Assembly (NCBI GenBank): GCA_030151135.1
Contig: JASLEQ010000686.1
Location: 1 to 6,172 of the forward strand
Length of the DNA stretch: 6,172 nt
Source of the DNA: Candidatus Sulfotelmatobacter sp.
GTDB taxonomy: Bacteria > Acidobacteriota > Terriglobia > Terriglobales > SbA1
Direction of reading: 5' to 3'
The notes below the pieces were generated by a model. It saw only the letters and a list, made by a program, of their open reading frames with translations, was not told the DNA's origin and made no database searches. How positions within the stretch are numbered: position 1 is the stretch's first letter; each line of letters starts with the position of its first letter. Below, one piece after another: positions 1-6,172 of this stretch. The translations under genes were made by a program, and so were the position numbers.

Positions 1-1808
1 TGAAACTCACAATCCCCGTGAAGGGCGATCTCACCAGCATCATGGGGCTGACCATCGAAGGCAATCCGCCGATGAAGCCAGTGAGCGACTACACCGTCAT
101 CGGCAAGTCGTTCAAGAATTCCGTTATCAGCTCGAAGGTCGCCGCCAAAGAAACCTGGGCCACCGACGTCCGACTCACCGGAATGCTCCACGCTCGCGTA
201 GTGCATCCCAAAACTCTGGGATCAACTCTCGTCTCTGCCGGCCAGGTAGATAAGTCCAAGTTCCCGAACTCGCAAGTCGTCGTGAAGGGCAACCTCGTCG
301 GCGTCGTGGCGCCCAGCGAATGGGAAGCCATTCAAGCTGCCGAACAGGTCGCGAGCGCCACGAAATGGACGGATTGGAAGGGCCTGCCCGGCAATGAAAG
401 GCTTCACAAGCATCTGCGCGAGGAAGCCGATTGGACCAGCACCACGGTATCGAACGGAGAGGGGAACAAAGGCGATGTGAAATCCCTTCTCGCCTCAGCT
501 CACAAAAAGCACGCTGCCACCTATCAACTCTCATATATGAAACATGCGCCGATCGGTCCGACGATGGCAGTCGCCGACGTGAAATCTGACGGCACGGTGC
601 ACATCCATACGCACAACCAGAATCCACAGGCGCTGCGCGGCGAAATCGCAACCATGCTCAAGACCTCGCCCGATCATGTGATTGTCCATTCCTATCCCGG
701 GCCGGGACATTACGGCCGCTCGAATGGCGGAAACGCCGGAGCCGAAGACGAAGCCGTGCTGCTGTCGCAAGCCCTCGGGAAGCCCGTTCGCGTCCAGTGG
801 ATGCGAGCCGACGACCTGCAGTGGTCCACCCAATCGTCAGCCGGGTTTTCTGACGTTCAGATCGCTCTTGACGAGAAAGGCAAGATCGCGGCCTATCAGG
901 TCGACCACTACATGCCTGCCATGCAGGATGATCGTCCCATCGGCGCCGTGCTCGCCGGTTTACCTACGATGCAGGCTCCTAATCCTCATGGAGCGTTCGT
1001 CAGTAACACTGGCAACAGCCTCGAGGATCCCTGGGTCTACGCTTCCGTTCCGAATGTCGCCGAAAGCGGTCACGGTACGTATCAGGTCGGACAGCAAGCC
1101 TCGCCTCTCGCTGTCGGCCTCCGCGATCACAGCATGCGCACTCCCGGACAGTTCCAGCAGAATTATCCGCGCGAGTTGGCCATAAGCGAAGCCGCATCGC
1201 TCGCCGGCGCCGATGCCATCCAGTTCCGCATCGACCATGCCACCGAAGAGCGCGTGATCAATGTGTTACGCGCCGCCCGCGATGCCTCTGCATGGGACAC
1301 TCGTCCTTCTCCACGTCACGATGCCGTTTCCACCGGCTCCAATCCCGTCCGCGGCCGCGGCGTTTCTCTGATGCTCCGCAGCGGCACCTACTGGGCTTGC
1401 GTCTGTCAGATCGCGGTGACGCCAAGCACCGGCAAGATCGTAATCGAGAAATACACGATCGCCGTCGATCCCGGCATTGTCGTGAATCCGATGCAACTGA
1501 AGCGCAATGTCGAGGGCGGCGCGATCATGGGGATCAGCCACGCCCTGTTCGAAGAAGTGATCTTCAACGAAAGCGGGATCACGCAGGATGACTGGACCTC
1601 GTATCCGATTCCGACGATGTCCGACATCCCCGAAGTCAAGGTCGTGTTGCTGCACAATCCCAAGGTTGGCGCATACGGCGGTGGATCGGAGGCGGCGAAT
1701 GCATTGGCCGCACCCGCCGTGGCCGCCGCTCTTCACGACGCAACCGGGAAAATCATCCGGCGGCTTCCGATGAAGCCCGCCTACGTTCTGGAAGTTCTCA
1801 AAACCTAA
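1..1808 (+). CDS. Xanthine dehydrogenase-family molybdopterin-binding (large) subunit, IorB-like, 5'-partial
   Basis: Catalytic subunit of a molybdenum hydroxylase, the type that hydroxylates aldehydes or N-heterocycles with water as oxygen source and passes electrons to a 2Fe-2S partner. The reading frame is open at the left edge; the GTG at nt 18 is internal. IorB-type subunits usually have about 700-780 residues, so roughly 150-180 N-terminal residues, including any Tat signal, are missing. Counting from nt 18 as residue 1: an a/b hammerhead segment lies at about 28-120 (GMLHARVVHP at 56-65); the first molybdopterin-binding half includes the glycine-rich GPGHYGRSNGGNAGAEDEA (228-246) and PVRVQWMR (256-263); MRTPGQFQQN (373-382) matches the family's RxPG segment; VEGGAIMGISHALFEE (498-513) and the C-terminal GGGSEAANALAAP (554-566) close the domain. 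Glu558 is the likely counterpart of the catalytic base, normally in a GxGE motif; here a Ser precedes it. The stop is TAA at 1806-1808. The substrate cannot be told from sequence, and no 2Fe-2S subunit is visible in the window. Confidence 0.93.
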   Translation, partial: KLTIPVKGDLTSIMGLTIEGNPPMKPVSDYTVIGKSFKNSVISSKVAAKETWATDVRLTGMLHARVVHPKTLGSTLVSAGQVDKSKFPNSQVVVKGNLVGVVAPSEWEAIQAAEQVASATKWTDWKGLPGNERLHKHLREEADWTSTTVSNGEGNKGDVKSLLASAHKKHAATYQLSYMKHAPIGPTMAVADVKSDGTVHIHTHNQNPQALRGEIATMLKTSPDHVIVHSYPGPGHYGRSNGGNAGAEDEAVLLSQALGKPVRVQWMRADDLQWSTQSSAGFSDVQIALDEKGKIAAYQVDHYMPAMQDDRPIGAVLAGLPTMQAPNPHGAFVSNTGNSLEDPWVYASVPNVAESGHGTYQVGQQASPLAVGLRDHSMRTPGQFQQNYPRELAISEAASLAGADAIQFRIDHATEERVINVLRAARDASAWDTRPSPRHDAVSTGSNPVRGRGVSLMLRSGTYWACVCQIAVTPSTGKIVIEKYTIAVDPGIVVNPMQLKRNVEGGAIMGISHALFEEVIFNESGITQDDWTSYPIPTMSDIPEVKVVLLHNPKVGAYGGGSEAANALAAPAVAAALHDATGKIIRRLPMKPAYVLEVLKT

Positions 1809-1813
1809 TACCG

Positions 1814-2368
1814 ATGAATGAGATCACCACGCTTGCAGGCTGGAACAACTTCTACGTCATTATGGGTTCTTCCGCCGGAGCTCTCATCGGGCTGCAATTT
1901 GTGGTGATGGCGCTCATTGCAGCCGTGCCGACTTCGGCCAGTGAGCAGAAGCAGCAACAATCTGGCGATGCCTTCGCTACGCCAACCATTGTTCACCTCG
2001 GAACCGTGCTGCTGCTCTCTGCGCTCATGACCGCACCCTGGCACAAACCCGGCATCCCGACCCTCATTCTCGGATTCCTGGGCTTGGTAGGTGTGCTCTA
2101 CTCACTCATTGTGACCAGCCGGGTCAGCCGCCAGACCTTGTATAAACCCGTTCTTGAAGACTGGATTTTTCACTGCGTCTCCCCGCTGATCGGCTACGCG
2201 CTGCTTGCACTCTCGGCGTATGGCGCGCGCGTGCACGTTTTCGGATCGTTGTTCGGAGTGGCCGGGGCTGCGCTTTTGTTGTTATTTACCGGAATTCATA
2301 ATGCATGGGACGCCGCCGCCTATCACACCTTCGTCACCCGGCAGCGACTCAGCGAAAAACAGAAGTGA
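1814..2368 (+). CDS. Small five-helix integral membrane protein of unknown function
   Basis: I do not recognise a characterised family. The 184-residue product is strongly hydrophobic with about five predicted transmembrane segments: residues 13-38 (with the small-residue run GSSAGALIGLQFVV), 58-76, 81-101, 117-137 and 140-161. A Gln/Lys/Ser-rich loop (41-52) separates helices 1 and 2, and a basic loop (102-111) lies between helices 3 and 4. The tail, from about 166, is polar and ends in RQRLSEKQK. The ATG at 1814 lies 5 bp after the stop of the molybdenum hydroxylase gene, so the two are probably cotranscribed. There is no clear Shine-Dalgarno next to the start (the nearest GGAAG is about 20 bp upstream), which fits translational coupling. 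The opening LAGWNNFYVIMGSSAGALIG resembles uncharacterised membrane proteins I associate with Acidobacteriota; that link is from memory. A direct role with the hydroxylase is not supported beyond adjacency. Confidence 0.82.
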   Translation: MNEITTLAGWNNFYVIMGSSAGALIGLQFVVMALIAAVPTSASEQKQQQSGDAFATPTIVHLGTVLLLSALMTAPWHKPGIPTLILGFLGLVGVLYSLIVTSRVSRQTLYKPVLEDWIFHCVSPLIGYALLALSAYGARVHVFGSLFGVAGAALLLLFTGIHNAWDAAAYHTFVTRQRLSEKQK

Positions 2369-2424
2369 TTCGCCTTGCAGTCGCCGCCTCGTCGCGCTCG
2401 GCGTCGCATGGATGCATCAACCCT

Positions 2425-4488
2425 TTATCGAATGCCGACATACACGTCCATTTGCATATTCTGGGGATCTCGGGCCCGCTCGTCATAGACCTCAAAGTCC
2501 GCGTGATAGACGCGATCAGTTCCCGTTGCGCCCCTTGGCAGAGAATTGATTTTCGTCCATAGCTCCGGCACCACTTTGCTTGGCTGCCCTTTTTCCGATG
2601 TGAATACCGCATACCTTCCTGCTGGAATTTTCTTCGCGATCATTCCTGCAGGCACATCCGCCCCCGACGTCACGCGCGCGCCAAGAATGTATGTGTATTC
2701 ACCGTCGTGATCGCTTGCGTAGTCGGTGTAAACGGCGATGACGTCATGATCCGCTTTGTTCGGGATTTTTTCGAGAATCCCTTCCTGCATCAACCGTCCC
2801 CACATGGTTCCAATCACCCCTTGCGGCGTCATCTCTTTGGCGTTGCTGGTGCGCGCTGAAACTCCTACGACGCTGAACCCATCCTGCTGCACCACTCTCG
2901 GCTCGAGCTGCTGTCCCCCCATCGCCTGTCCCCCATCGCCCTTCAATTTCTTTAATTGTTCCACGGCATTGCCGTTCTTCGGATCCAGTTGCAGCGACTT
3001 CTCATAATTCTGGATCGCCAAATCCTTCTGCCCGGTCTTCGCATACGCCTCTCCCAGGCTGTCATACACGTTCCCCGATTGCGGGTACATCTGCACGTTC
3101 TTCTGGAAGACTCGAATGGAATCGGTCTCCTGGCCTCCATAGAGCAATCGATATCCCAGGCCATTCAGCGTACCTTCGTTTAATTTCGACGCGTCTTGTG
3201 ACTTCAGCAGGTCATATTCGTCGAGCGCCGCGGCAACGCTCTTCAACTTCGAGATGATGAACAGGTCGTCGCCGACATCCGCCTGCGCCTCGTAGTTCCA
3301 TCCATACTCTTTCGCGACGCGCCGCAAAACCTGGTTCATAACCGAGATGCCGTTGTCGGAATCCGCCATCATCACGAGGCCATTGCCGCTTTCAGCGTTC
3401 ATCGTCAGCAATGCCTGAAAGCCCTCGTCAGCTCCTCCATGACCGAACTGGCCCGGATTGCTCTTGTCGCAAAAAAATCCAAGCCCATTCTCGTCCGTGA
3501 CCGGCGTGAGCATCTCCCGGACCGTTTTCGCCGAGAGCACCCGATTTGCTTTCCCTTGCTTCGAGAGCGCGATCTCAATCGCAAACTTTGCCAGGTCCGT
3601 AGGCGTAGTCCACAGCCCCGCCGCAGCCATCTCCGGATAAACATGCCATCGCCCGTGCACCGGCTTGCCATCGGCGTAAGCCCCACCAGCCGTCATCGCC
3701 GCTCGCGCCGCAGGTTGCGGCTGATCGTAACTGCTGTTGCTCATGCCAATCTTGTCTAGGACAAGCTCGCGCATCAAGGCAGGGAATTGCTTTCCGGTTA
3801 CGTCCATCATCAGAAGCTGCTCGATCGTCACGCCGCCACCCGAATAACGCTCCTTGGTCCCGGGTACTGTATCCACGCGGATCGGCTCGGTGTTCGCTGG
3901 CTTCTCCCCATTCAGCACCTGGACGAGTGTCGGCTGTGGCGCGTCTGCGTCGTATCCCGGAAATCCATGCACCGTCACACCTGCCGTGTGCGACATAATT
4001 CGCCGAAGAGTCACTTTCTCCGTCTTCGTGAATTCGTTCTCCGGCACTTTCCAGCTCTTGAGCTTCTGGTTCACGTCTTCATCCAATGACAACTTCCCCT
4101 GCTGCACGAGATACATCGCGCCCGTAGCTGCTACCGGTTTGCTGATCGATCCGGCTTGAAAAAGTGTCTTCGTCGTCACCGGTGTACTCGATCCCGGCTC
4201 GATTACCCCGTAGGCTTTGACGTCGACAATCTTGTAGTTGTCGATGACTGCGACACTCAGCCCCGGCACATGGAAGGTCTTCATCAACTCTGCCAGGTTC
4301 AACCGGATCGGCGCCTCGCCAGCCTTCCCGGGTAATTCAAAAGCCGTTTCCTCCACCCTTTGCAATCGCGCGGAGCCATTCGTCCCTTCGGCTGGACCTT
4401 TTGCGGCGACAAAGATGGTAAGCAGCGATGCGAGGACCAGCGTGAATGCGAAGCGGAGAGTGGTCGAACGAGAATGTCTTACCAACAT
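2425..4488 (-). CDS. Exported serine hydrolase (beta-lactamase family) - TPR - GyrI-like domain fusion
   Basis: A 687-residue protein with three modules. Residues 1-29 form a signal peptide: basic MLVRHSRSTTLR, a hydrophobic stretch, and possible cleavage after V-A-A29. Residues about 62-400 are a class C beta-lactamase/penicillin-binding-protein-like hydrolase with the nucleophile motif S114-I-S-K117, Y215-S-G (YSGGG) and H350-G-G. The family includes esterases, peptidases and beta-lactamases, so the substrate is open. Residues about 437-504 form two TPR-like repeats (SLGEAYAKTGQKDLAIQNYE at 477-496). Residues about 528-687 match a GyrI-like/AraC effector-binding domain (DHDVIAVYTDYASDHDGEYT at 580-599; IPAGRYAVF at 621-629; VYVGIR at the end). 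The reading frame is continuous across all three, with no frameshift. I chose ATG at 4488 because AAGGAG lies 7 nt upstream on the minus strand and the signal peptide begins there; the frame stays open to 4602, but those 38 residues have no such support. Stop TAA at 2425-2427. The gene converges on the membrane-protein gene and has its own leader. Confidence 0.93.
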   Translation of the reverse strand: MLVRHSRSTTLRFAFTLVLASLLTIFVAAKGPAEGTNGSARLQRVEETAFELPGKAGEAPIRLNLAELMKTFHVPGLSVAVIDNYKIVDVKAYGVIEPGSSTPVTTKTLFQAGSISKPVAATGAMYLVQQGKLSLDEDVNQKLKSWKVPENEFTKTEKVTLRRIMSHTAGVTVHGFPGYDADAPQPTLVQVLNGEKPANTEPIRVDTVPGTKERYSGGGVTIEQLLMMDVTGKQFPALMRELVLDKIGMSNSSYDQPQPAARAAMTAGGAYADGKPVHGRWHVYPEMAAAGLWTTPTDLAKFAIEIALSKQGKANRVLSAKTVREMLTPVTDENGLGFFCDKSNPGQFGHGGADEGFQALLTMNAESGNGLVMMADSDNGISVMNQVLRRVAKEYGWNYEAQADVGDDLFIISKLKSVAAALDEYDLLKSQDASKLNEGTLNGLGYRLLYGGQETDSIRVFQKNVQMYPQSGNVYDSLGEAYAKTGQKDLAIQNYEKSLQLDPKNGNAVEQLKKLKGDGGQAMGGQQLEPRVVQQDGFSVVGVSARTSNAKEMTPQGVIGTMWGRLMQEGILEKIPNKADHDVIAVYTDYASDHDGEYTYILGARVTSGADVPAGMIAKKIPAGRYAVFTSEKGQPSKVVPELWTKINSLPRGATGTDRVYHADFEVYDERARDPQNMQMDVYVGIR

Positions 4489-4495
4489 CGGAAGT

Positions 4496-4501
4496 CTCCT
4501 T
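4496..4501 (-). promoter_or_regulatory. Shine-Dalgarno of the serine hydrolase gene
   Basis: On the minus strand AAGGAG sits 7 nt before the ATG at 4488-4486. It is the best ribosome-binding site in the window and fixes the start at 4488 rather than at upstream in-frame codons up to 4602. Confidence 0.85.
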
Positions 4502-4525
4502 CCAAAGACCGGCTCAACCATCGCG

Positions 4526-4540
4526 CCCACGGTATGTGGG
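4526..4540 (-). other. Small GC-rich hairpin in the serine hydrolase leader
   Basis: CCCAC, a 5-nt spacer and GTGGG form a perfect 5-bp stem about 25 nt upstream of the Shine-Dalgarno. No U-run follows on the minus strand, so it is not a terminator. It could fold in the 5' leader, but a stem this short may be chance. Confidence 0.3.
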
Positions 4541-4600
4541 AGCAACGAAGCGCTTGAAGCTTTGGATCTCAGAGTGTATGTCAGGGGAAACACTTGCAAC

Positions 4601-4617
4601 ACAACGACGTTGTTATA
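4601..4617 (-). promoter_or_regulatory. Possible operator/promoter: 13-bp palindrome next to a -10-like box
   Basis: ACAACG-A-CGTTGT (4601-4613) is a perfect 6-bp inverted repeat around one central base. On the minus strand it overlaps a -10-like TATAAC (4617-4612), about 125 nt upstream of the serine hydrolase ATG. The position 17 nt further upstream reads AACCGA, a poor -35. The palindrome could bind a dimeric regulator; this is inferred only from symmetry and position. Confidence 0.3.
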
Positions 4618-4666
4618 GACGAGAAGGCGGCAATTCGGTTAACCCCTTGCCGCAGCCTATTGATGG

Positions 4667-4692
4667 AAAAAACGGGCAGCTACAGCTTGCCC
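4667..4692 (-). terminator. Intrinsic terminator of the TlpA-like gene, overlapping its stop codon
   Basis: On the minus strand GGGC, one bulged A, AGC, a TGTA loop, GCT and GCCC fold into a 7-bp stem, followed by G and six T. The TAG stop (4682-4680) lies across the loop and 3' stem arm, so the hairpin uses the last codons of the gene. It separates this gene from the serine hydrolase gene downstream on the same strand, which therefore probably has its own promoter. Confidence 0.68.
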
Positions 4693-5183
4693 AGAAAGTC
4701 GGTCACGTCCGGAGCCGTCCAGTCCACCGCCCCAATAAATTTCCGCCGCATCACGCCAGTCCGATCGATGATGTAGGTCTCCGGAAACTTGAACGTCCCG
4801 TAAAGATTGCTGCTCTTCTGCCCAGGATCGCGTACCGTAAGCAGATTCACATTATGATCTTTGAGAAAGCGGTTGTAGGCGGCTTGGTCGACATCCACGC
4901 TCACGCCAATCACCGTCACGCCCTTCGCCTTCATGCGCCGCTGCATCTCCACCAGGGATGGCATTTCTTCCACGCACGGCGGGCACCAGGTCGCCCAGAA
5001 GTTCAACACGACAATCTGCCCGCGGTAGTCGCTGAGCTTTACCGTCCGGTCCGAGTCCTGCACTGTGATCTCAGGTGCTGCCGACCCAATGCGTGGCGGC
5101 CGCGACCCGCTGTAACATGCCGAAAGCAATAACAGCCCAAGGCAAGCCGCGAATAGCAAGAAGAACTGAGAGAGCGAACGCAC
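4680..5183 (-). CDS. TlpA/ResA-type thioredoxin-like lipoprotein
   Basis: A thiol-disulfide oxidoreductase on the outer side of the cytoplasmic membrane, of the type that reduces apocytochrome c or other exported protein thiols. With the GTG start at 5183 the product has 167 residues: a hydrophobic signal (about 7-22) ending in the lipobox L20-S-A-C23, so Cys23 is probably lipidated; a redoxin/AhpC-TSA-like fold from about 30 (GSAAPEITVQD, LSDYRGQIVVLNFWATW); the active site C67-P-P-C70; and the cis-proline region FKFPETYIID with Pro134. All catalytic residues are present and the length is normal. I chose GTG because it puts a conventional signal and lipobox at the N-terminus; the frame is open further to a TTG at 5315, but that extension is Pro/Ala-rich and reads through a palindrome. 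No good Shine-Dalgarno precedes the GTG, so a TTG at about 5198 remains possible. Its partner is not identifiable here, as no cytochrome maturation genes are in view. Confidence 0.88.
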   Translation of the reverse strand: MRSLSQFFLLFAACLGLLLLSACYSGSRPPRIGSAAPEITVQDSDRTVKLSDYRGQIVVLNFWATWCPPCVEEMPSLVEMQRRMKAKGVTVIGVSVDVDQAAYNRFLKDHNVNLLTVRDPGQKSSNLYGTFKFPETYIIDRTGVMRRKFIGAVDWTAPDVTDFLGKL

Positions 5184-5213
5184 GCAGATATAATACAAGG
5201 ATTCAGTGTGTGG

Positions 5214-5232
5214 CGCGGGCGCCTCGCCCGCG
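5214..5232. repeat. REP-like GC palindrome in the divergent intergenic region
   Basis: CGCGGGCG-CCT-CGCCCGCG is a perfect 8-bp inverted repeat with a 3-nt loop, between the divergent TlpA-like and glycosyltransferase genes. No T-run adjoins it on either strand, so it is not a canonical terminator. Its compactness and intergenic position suggest a dispersed REP-type element; only one copy is in the window, so this is inference. Confidence 0.5.
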
Positions 5233-5351
5233 ACTGTCCCAAAAGGACAAACGCCGCTAGCGAAAAACGTTGGCTGAGCTTGGGCCGCGCATTCGCTGTC
5301 TGGCTCTTGTTCCAATTTGCTGCTTTGTTGTACGGCTAAAAACTATTTCTG

Positions 5352-6172
5352 ATGCCGCTGACGGACACATCTCCGACGCCTCAACTCTCCGTGATCATCC
5401 CCGCGCGGAATGAAGAAATATCTCTAGGAGCGTGCCTTGAGTCCTTGATCGGCCAGAACGGTGTCGATTTCGAGATCATCGTTGTCAACGACCACTCCAC
5501 CGACCGCACCCGCGAGATCGCGGCATCGTTCAGGAAAGTTCGTGTCATCGATGTCGGCGCGCTTCCCAAAAGCTGGACCGGAAAGAACAATGCCGTCTCT
5601 ACCGGCGCGCGACACGCCACAGCTCAGTGGCTGCTCTTCACCGACGCCGACACCATCCACACTCCAGGCTCACTGTCACGGGCATTGGCCGAGGCCAAAG
5701 ACAGCAACGCCGACGTACTCTCTTATTCACCCGAACAGATCGCCGTCACCTTTTGGGAGAAGGCGATTCTCCCGGTCGTTTTCGCGGAACTCGCCCGCCA
5801 GTTTCCACCGTCGAAAGTAAGCGATCCCAGCTCGCCCGAAGCGGCCGCCAACGGACAATTCATTCTGATTCGCCGTGAAGCTTACGACGCGATTGGCGGA
5901 CATGCCGCCGTCGCCTCCGAAATCCTCGAAGATGTCGCCTTGGCGCGCCGCGTCAAGGCAGCAGGCTATAAGCTTCGCTTCCGCTATTCCGAATCCGTCC
6001 GCACTCGCATGTACCGCAACTTCGATCAACTCCGCGAAGGCTGGACCAAGAACCTTGCCCTCCTATTTCCCGGTCCCGGGCGGCTCGCCGCTCAGATCCT
6101 CGGACTCTGGACATTGATTTGGGTCGCTTCGCTGGTCGGCCTGAAAACTGGTCTTGCACCTGTCGGTTGGGC
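5352..6172 (+). CDS. Family 2 (GT-A) glycosyltransferase, 3'-partial
   Basis: Transfers a sugar from a nucleotide-sugar donor to an unknown, possibly lipid, acceptor at the inner membrane. The 273 visible residues contain the start of the GT-A fold (LSVIIPARNEE at 12-22), VVNDHSTDRT (44-53), the LPKSWTGKNNA motif (71-81), the DxD metal/nucleotide site in FTDADTIHTPGSL (D98, D100), NGQFILIRREAYDAIGGH (167-184), the ED pair E193-D194 (catalytic base region) and YRNFDQLREGWTKN (221-234), which occupies the usual QxxRW position. A first membrane segment begins at about 248-264, and the frame runs off the right edge. The motif set resembles CrtQ/HpnB-like lipid- or carotenoid-associated glycosyltransferases, but this is not enough to name the acceptor. 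ATG 5352 is the first ATG after an in-frame TAA at 5337-5339; there is no clear Shine-Dalgarno before it. Confidence 0.92.
   Translation, partial: MPLTDTSPTPQLSVIIPARNEEISLGACLESLIGQNGVDFEIIVVNDHSTDRTREIAASFRKVRVIDVGALPKSWTGKNNAVSTGARHATAQWLLFTDADTIHTPGSLSRALAEAKDSNADVLSYSPEQIAVTFWEKAILPVVFAELARQFPPSKVSDPSSPEAAANGQFILIRREAYDAIGGHAAVASEILEDVALARRVKAAGYKLRFRYSESVRTRMYRNFDQLREGWTKNLALLFPGPGRLAAQILGLWTLIWVASLVGLKTGLAPVGW

Noticed and set aside
175..651. Minus-strand open frame (158 codons) opposite the start of the molybdenum hydroxylase gene
   Set aside because: It is Arg/Cys/Ser-rich with no domain signal and fully covered by a real gene on the other strand.
1266..1736. Minus-strand open frame (156 codons) inside the molybdenum hydroxylase gene
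   Set aside because: It is antisense to a strongly conserved coding region, with His/Arg/Asp-rich low-information translation typical of a shadow.
2369..2424. Possible bidirectional terminator in the convergent gap
   Set aside because: Only weak pairing (a 5-bp CGCCG/CGGCG with a long loop, and GATGCATC) and no T-run on either strand.
4548..4555. AAGCGCTT palindrome in the serine hydrolase leader
   Set aside because: An 8-bp self-complementary word with no extension is expected by chance at this length.
4489..4602. N-terminal extension of the serine hydrolase to 4602
   Set aside because: The strong AAGGAG at 4501-4496 and the signal peptide beginning at 4488 identify the downstream ATG as the start.
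4446..5132. Long plus-strand open frame (228 codons) antisense to the TlpA-like and serine hydrolase genes
   Set aside because: It spans two well-supported minus-strand genes, their spacer and a terminator, and its translation shows no recognisable domain; it is a GC-driven shadow frame.
5189..5194. Perfect TATAAT on the plus strand as a promoter for the glycosyltransferase
   Set aside because: No acceptable -35 lies 16-18 nt upstream (CTGAGA at about that position), and it is more than 150 nt from the ATG at 5352; probably chance.
5184..5315. N-terminal extension of the TlpA-like protein from a TTG at 5315
   Set aside because: The extension reads through the GC palindrome, has no ribosome-binding site, and would push the signal peptide and lipobox away from the N-terminus.

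Overview
This is a moderately GC-rich bacterial window, dense in genes and without RNA genes, insertion sequences or CRISPR arrays. The gene content suggests a soil-type Acidobacteriota (Koribacter/Terriglobales-like) genome: an IorB-type molybdenum hydroxylase, an exported serine hydrolase with a TPR tail, and a compact GC-rich palindrome between genes. This placement rests on recollection of protein families, not on a database search.

Layout, left to right. Nt 1-1808 (+) is the C-terminal three quarters or so of a xanthine-dehydrogenase-family molybdopterin-binding subunit; its start lies left of the window. Five bases later, 1814-2368 (+) encodes a small five-helix membrane protein of unknown function, probably in the same transcript. 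A 56-bp convergent gap follows. Next, 2425-4488 (-) is a 687-residue exported protein that joins a serine beta-lactamase-like hydrolase, a short TPR block and a GyrI-like (AraC effector-binding) domain. A 191-bp spacer holds a palindrome and a hairpin and begins with an intrinsic terminator for the next minus-strand gene. That gene, 4680-5183 (-), encodes a TlpA/ResA-type thioredoxin-like lipoprotein with a CPPC active site. A 168-bp divergent intergenic region carries a perfect 8-bp GC palindrome that looks like a dispersed REP-type unit. From 5352 (+) to the right edge runs a family 2 glycosyltransferase, cut off before its C-terminal membrane segments end.

The genes do not form one obvious pathway. 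There are three or four transcription units: molybdenum hydroxylase plus membrane protein, the serine hydrolase fusion, the thiol-redox lipoprotein, and the glycosyltransferase. Four of the five products are predicted to be exported, lipid-anchored or membrane-associated. The most unusual item is the three-part serine hydrolase, because GyrI-like domains are usually cytoplasmic and here one sits at the end of a protein with an export signal. I found no convincing evidence for a new multi-gene system.
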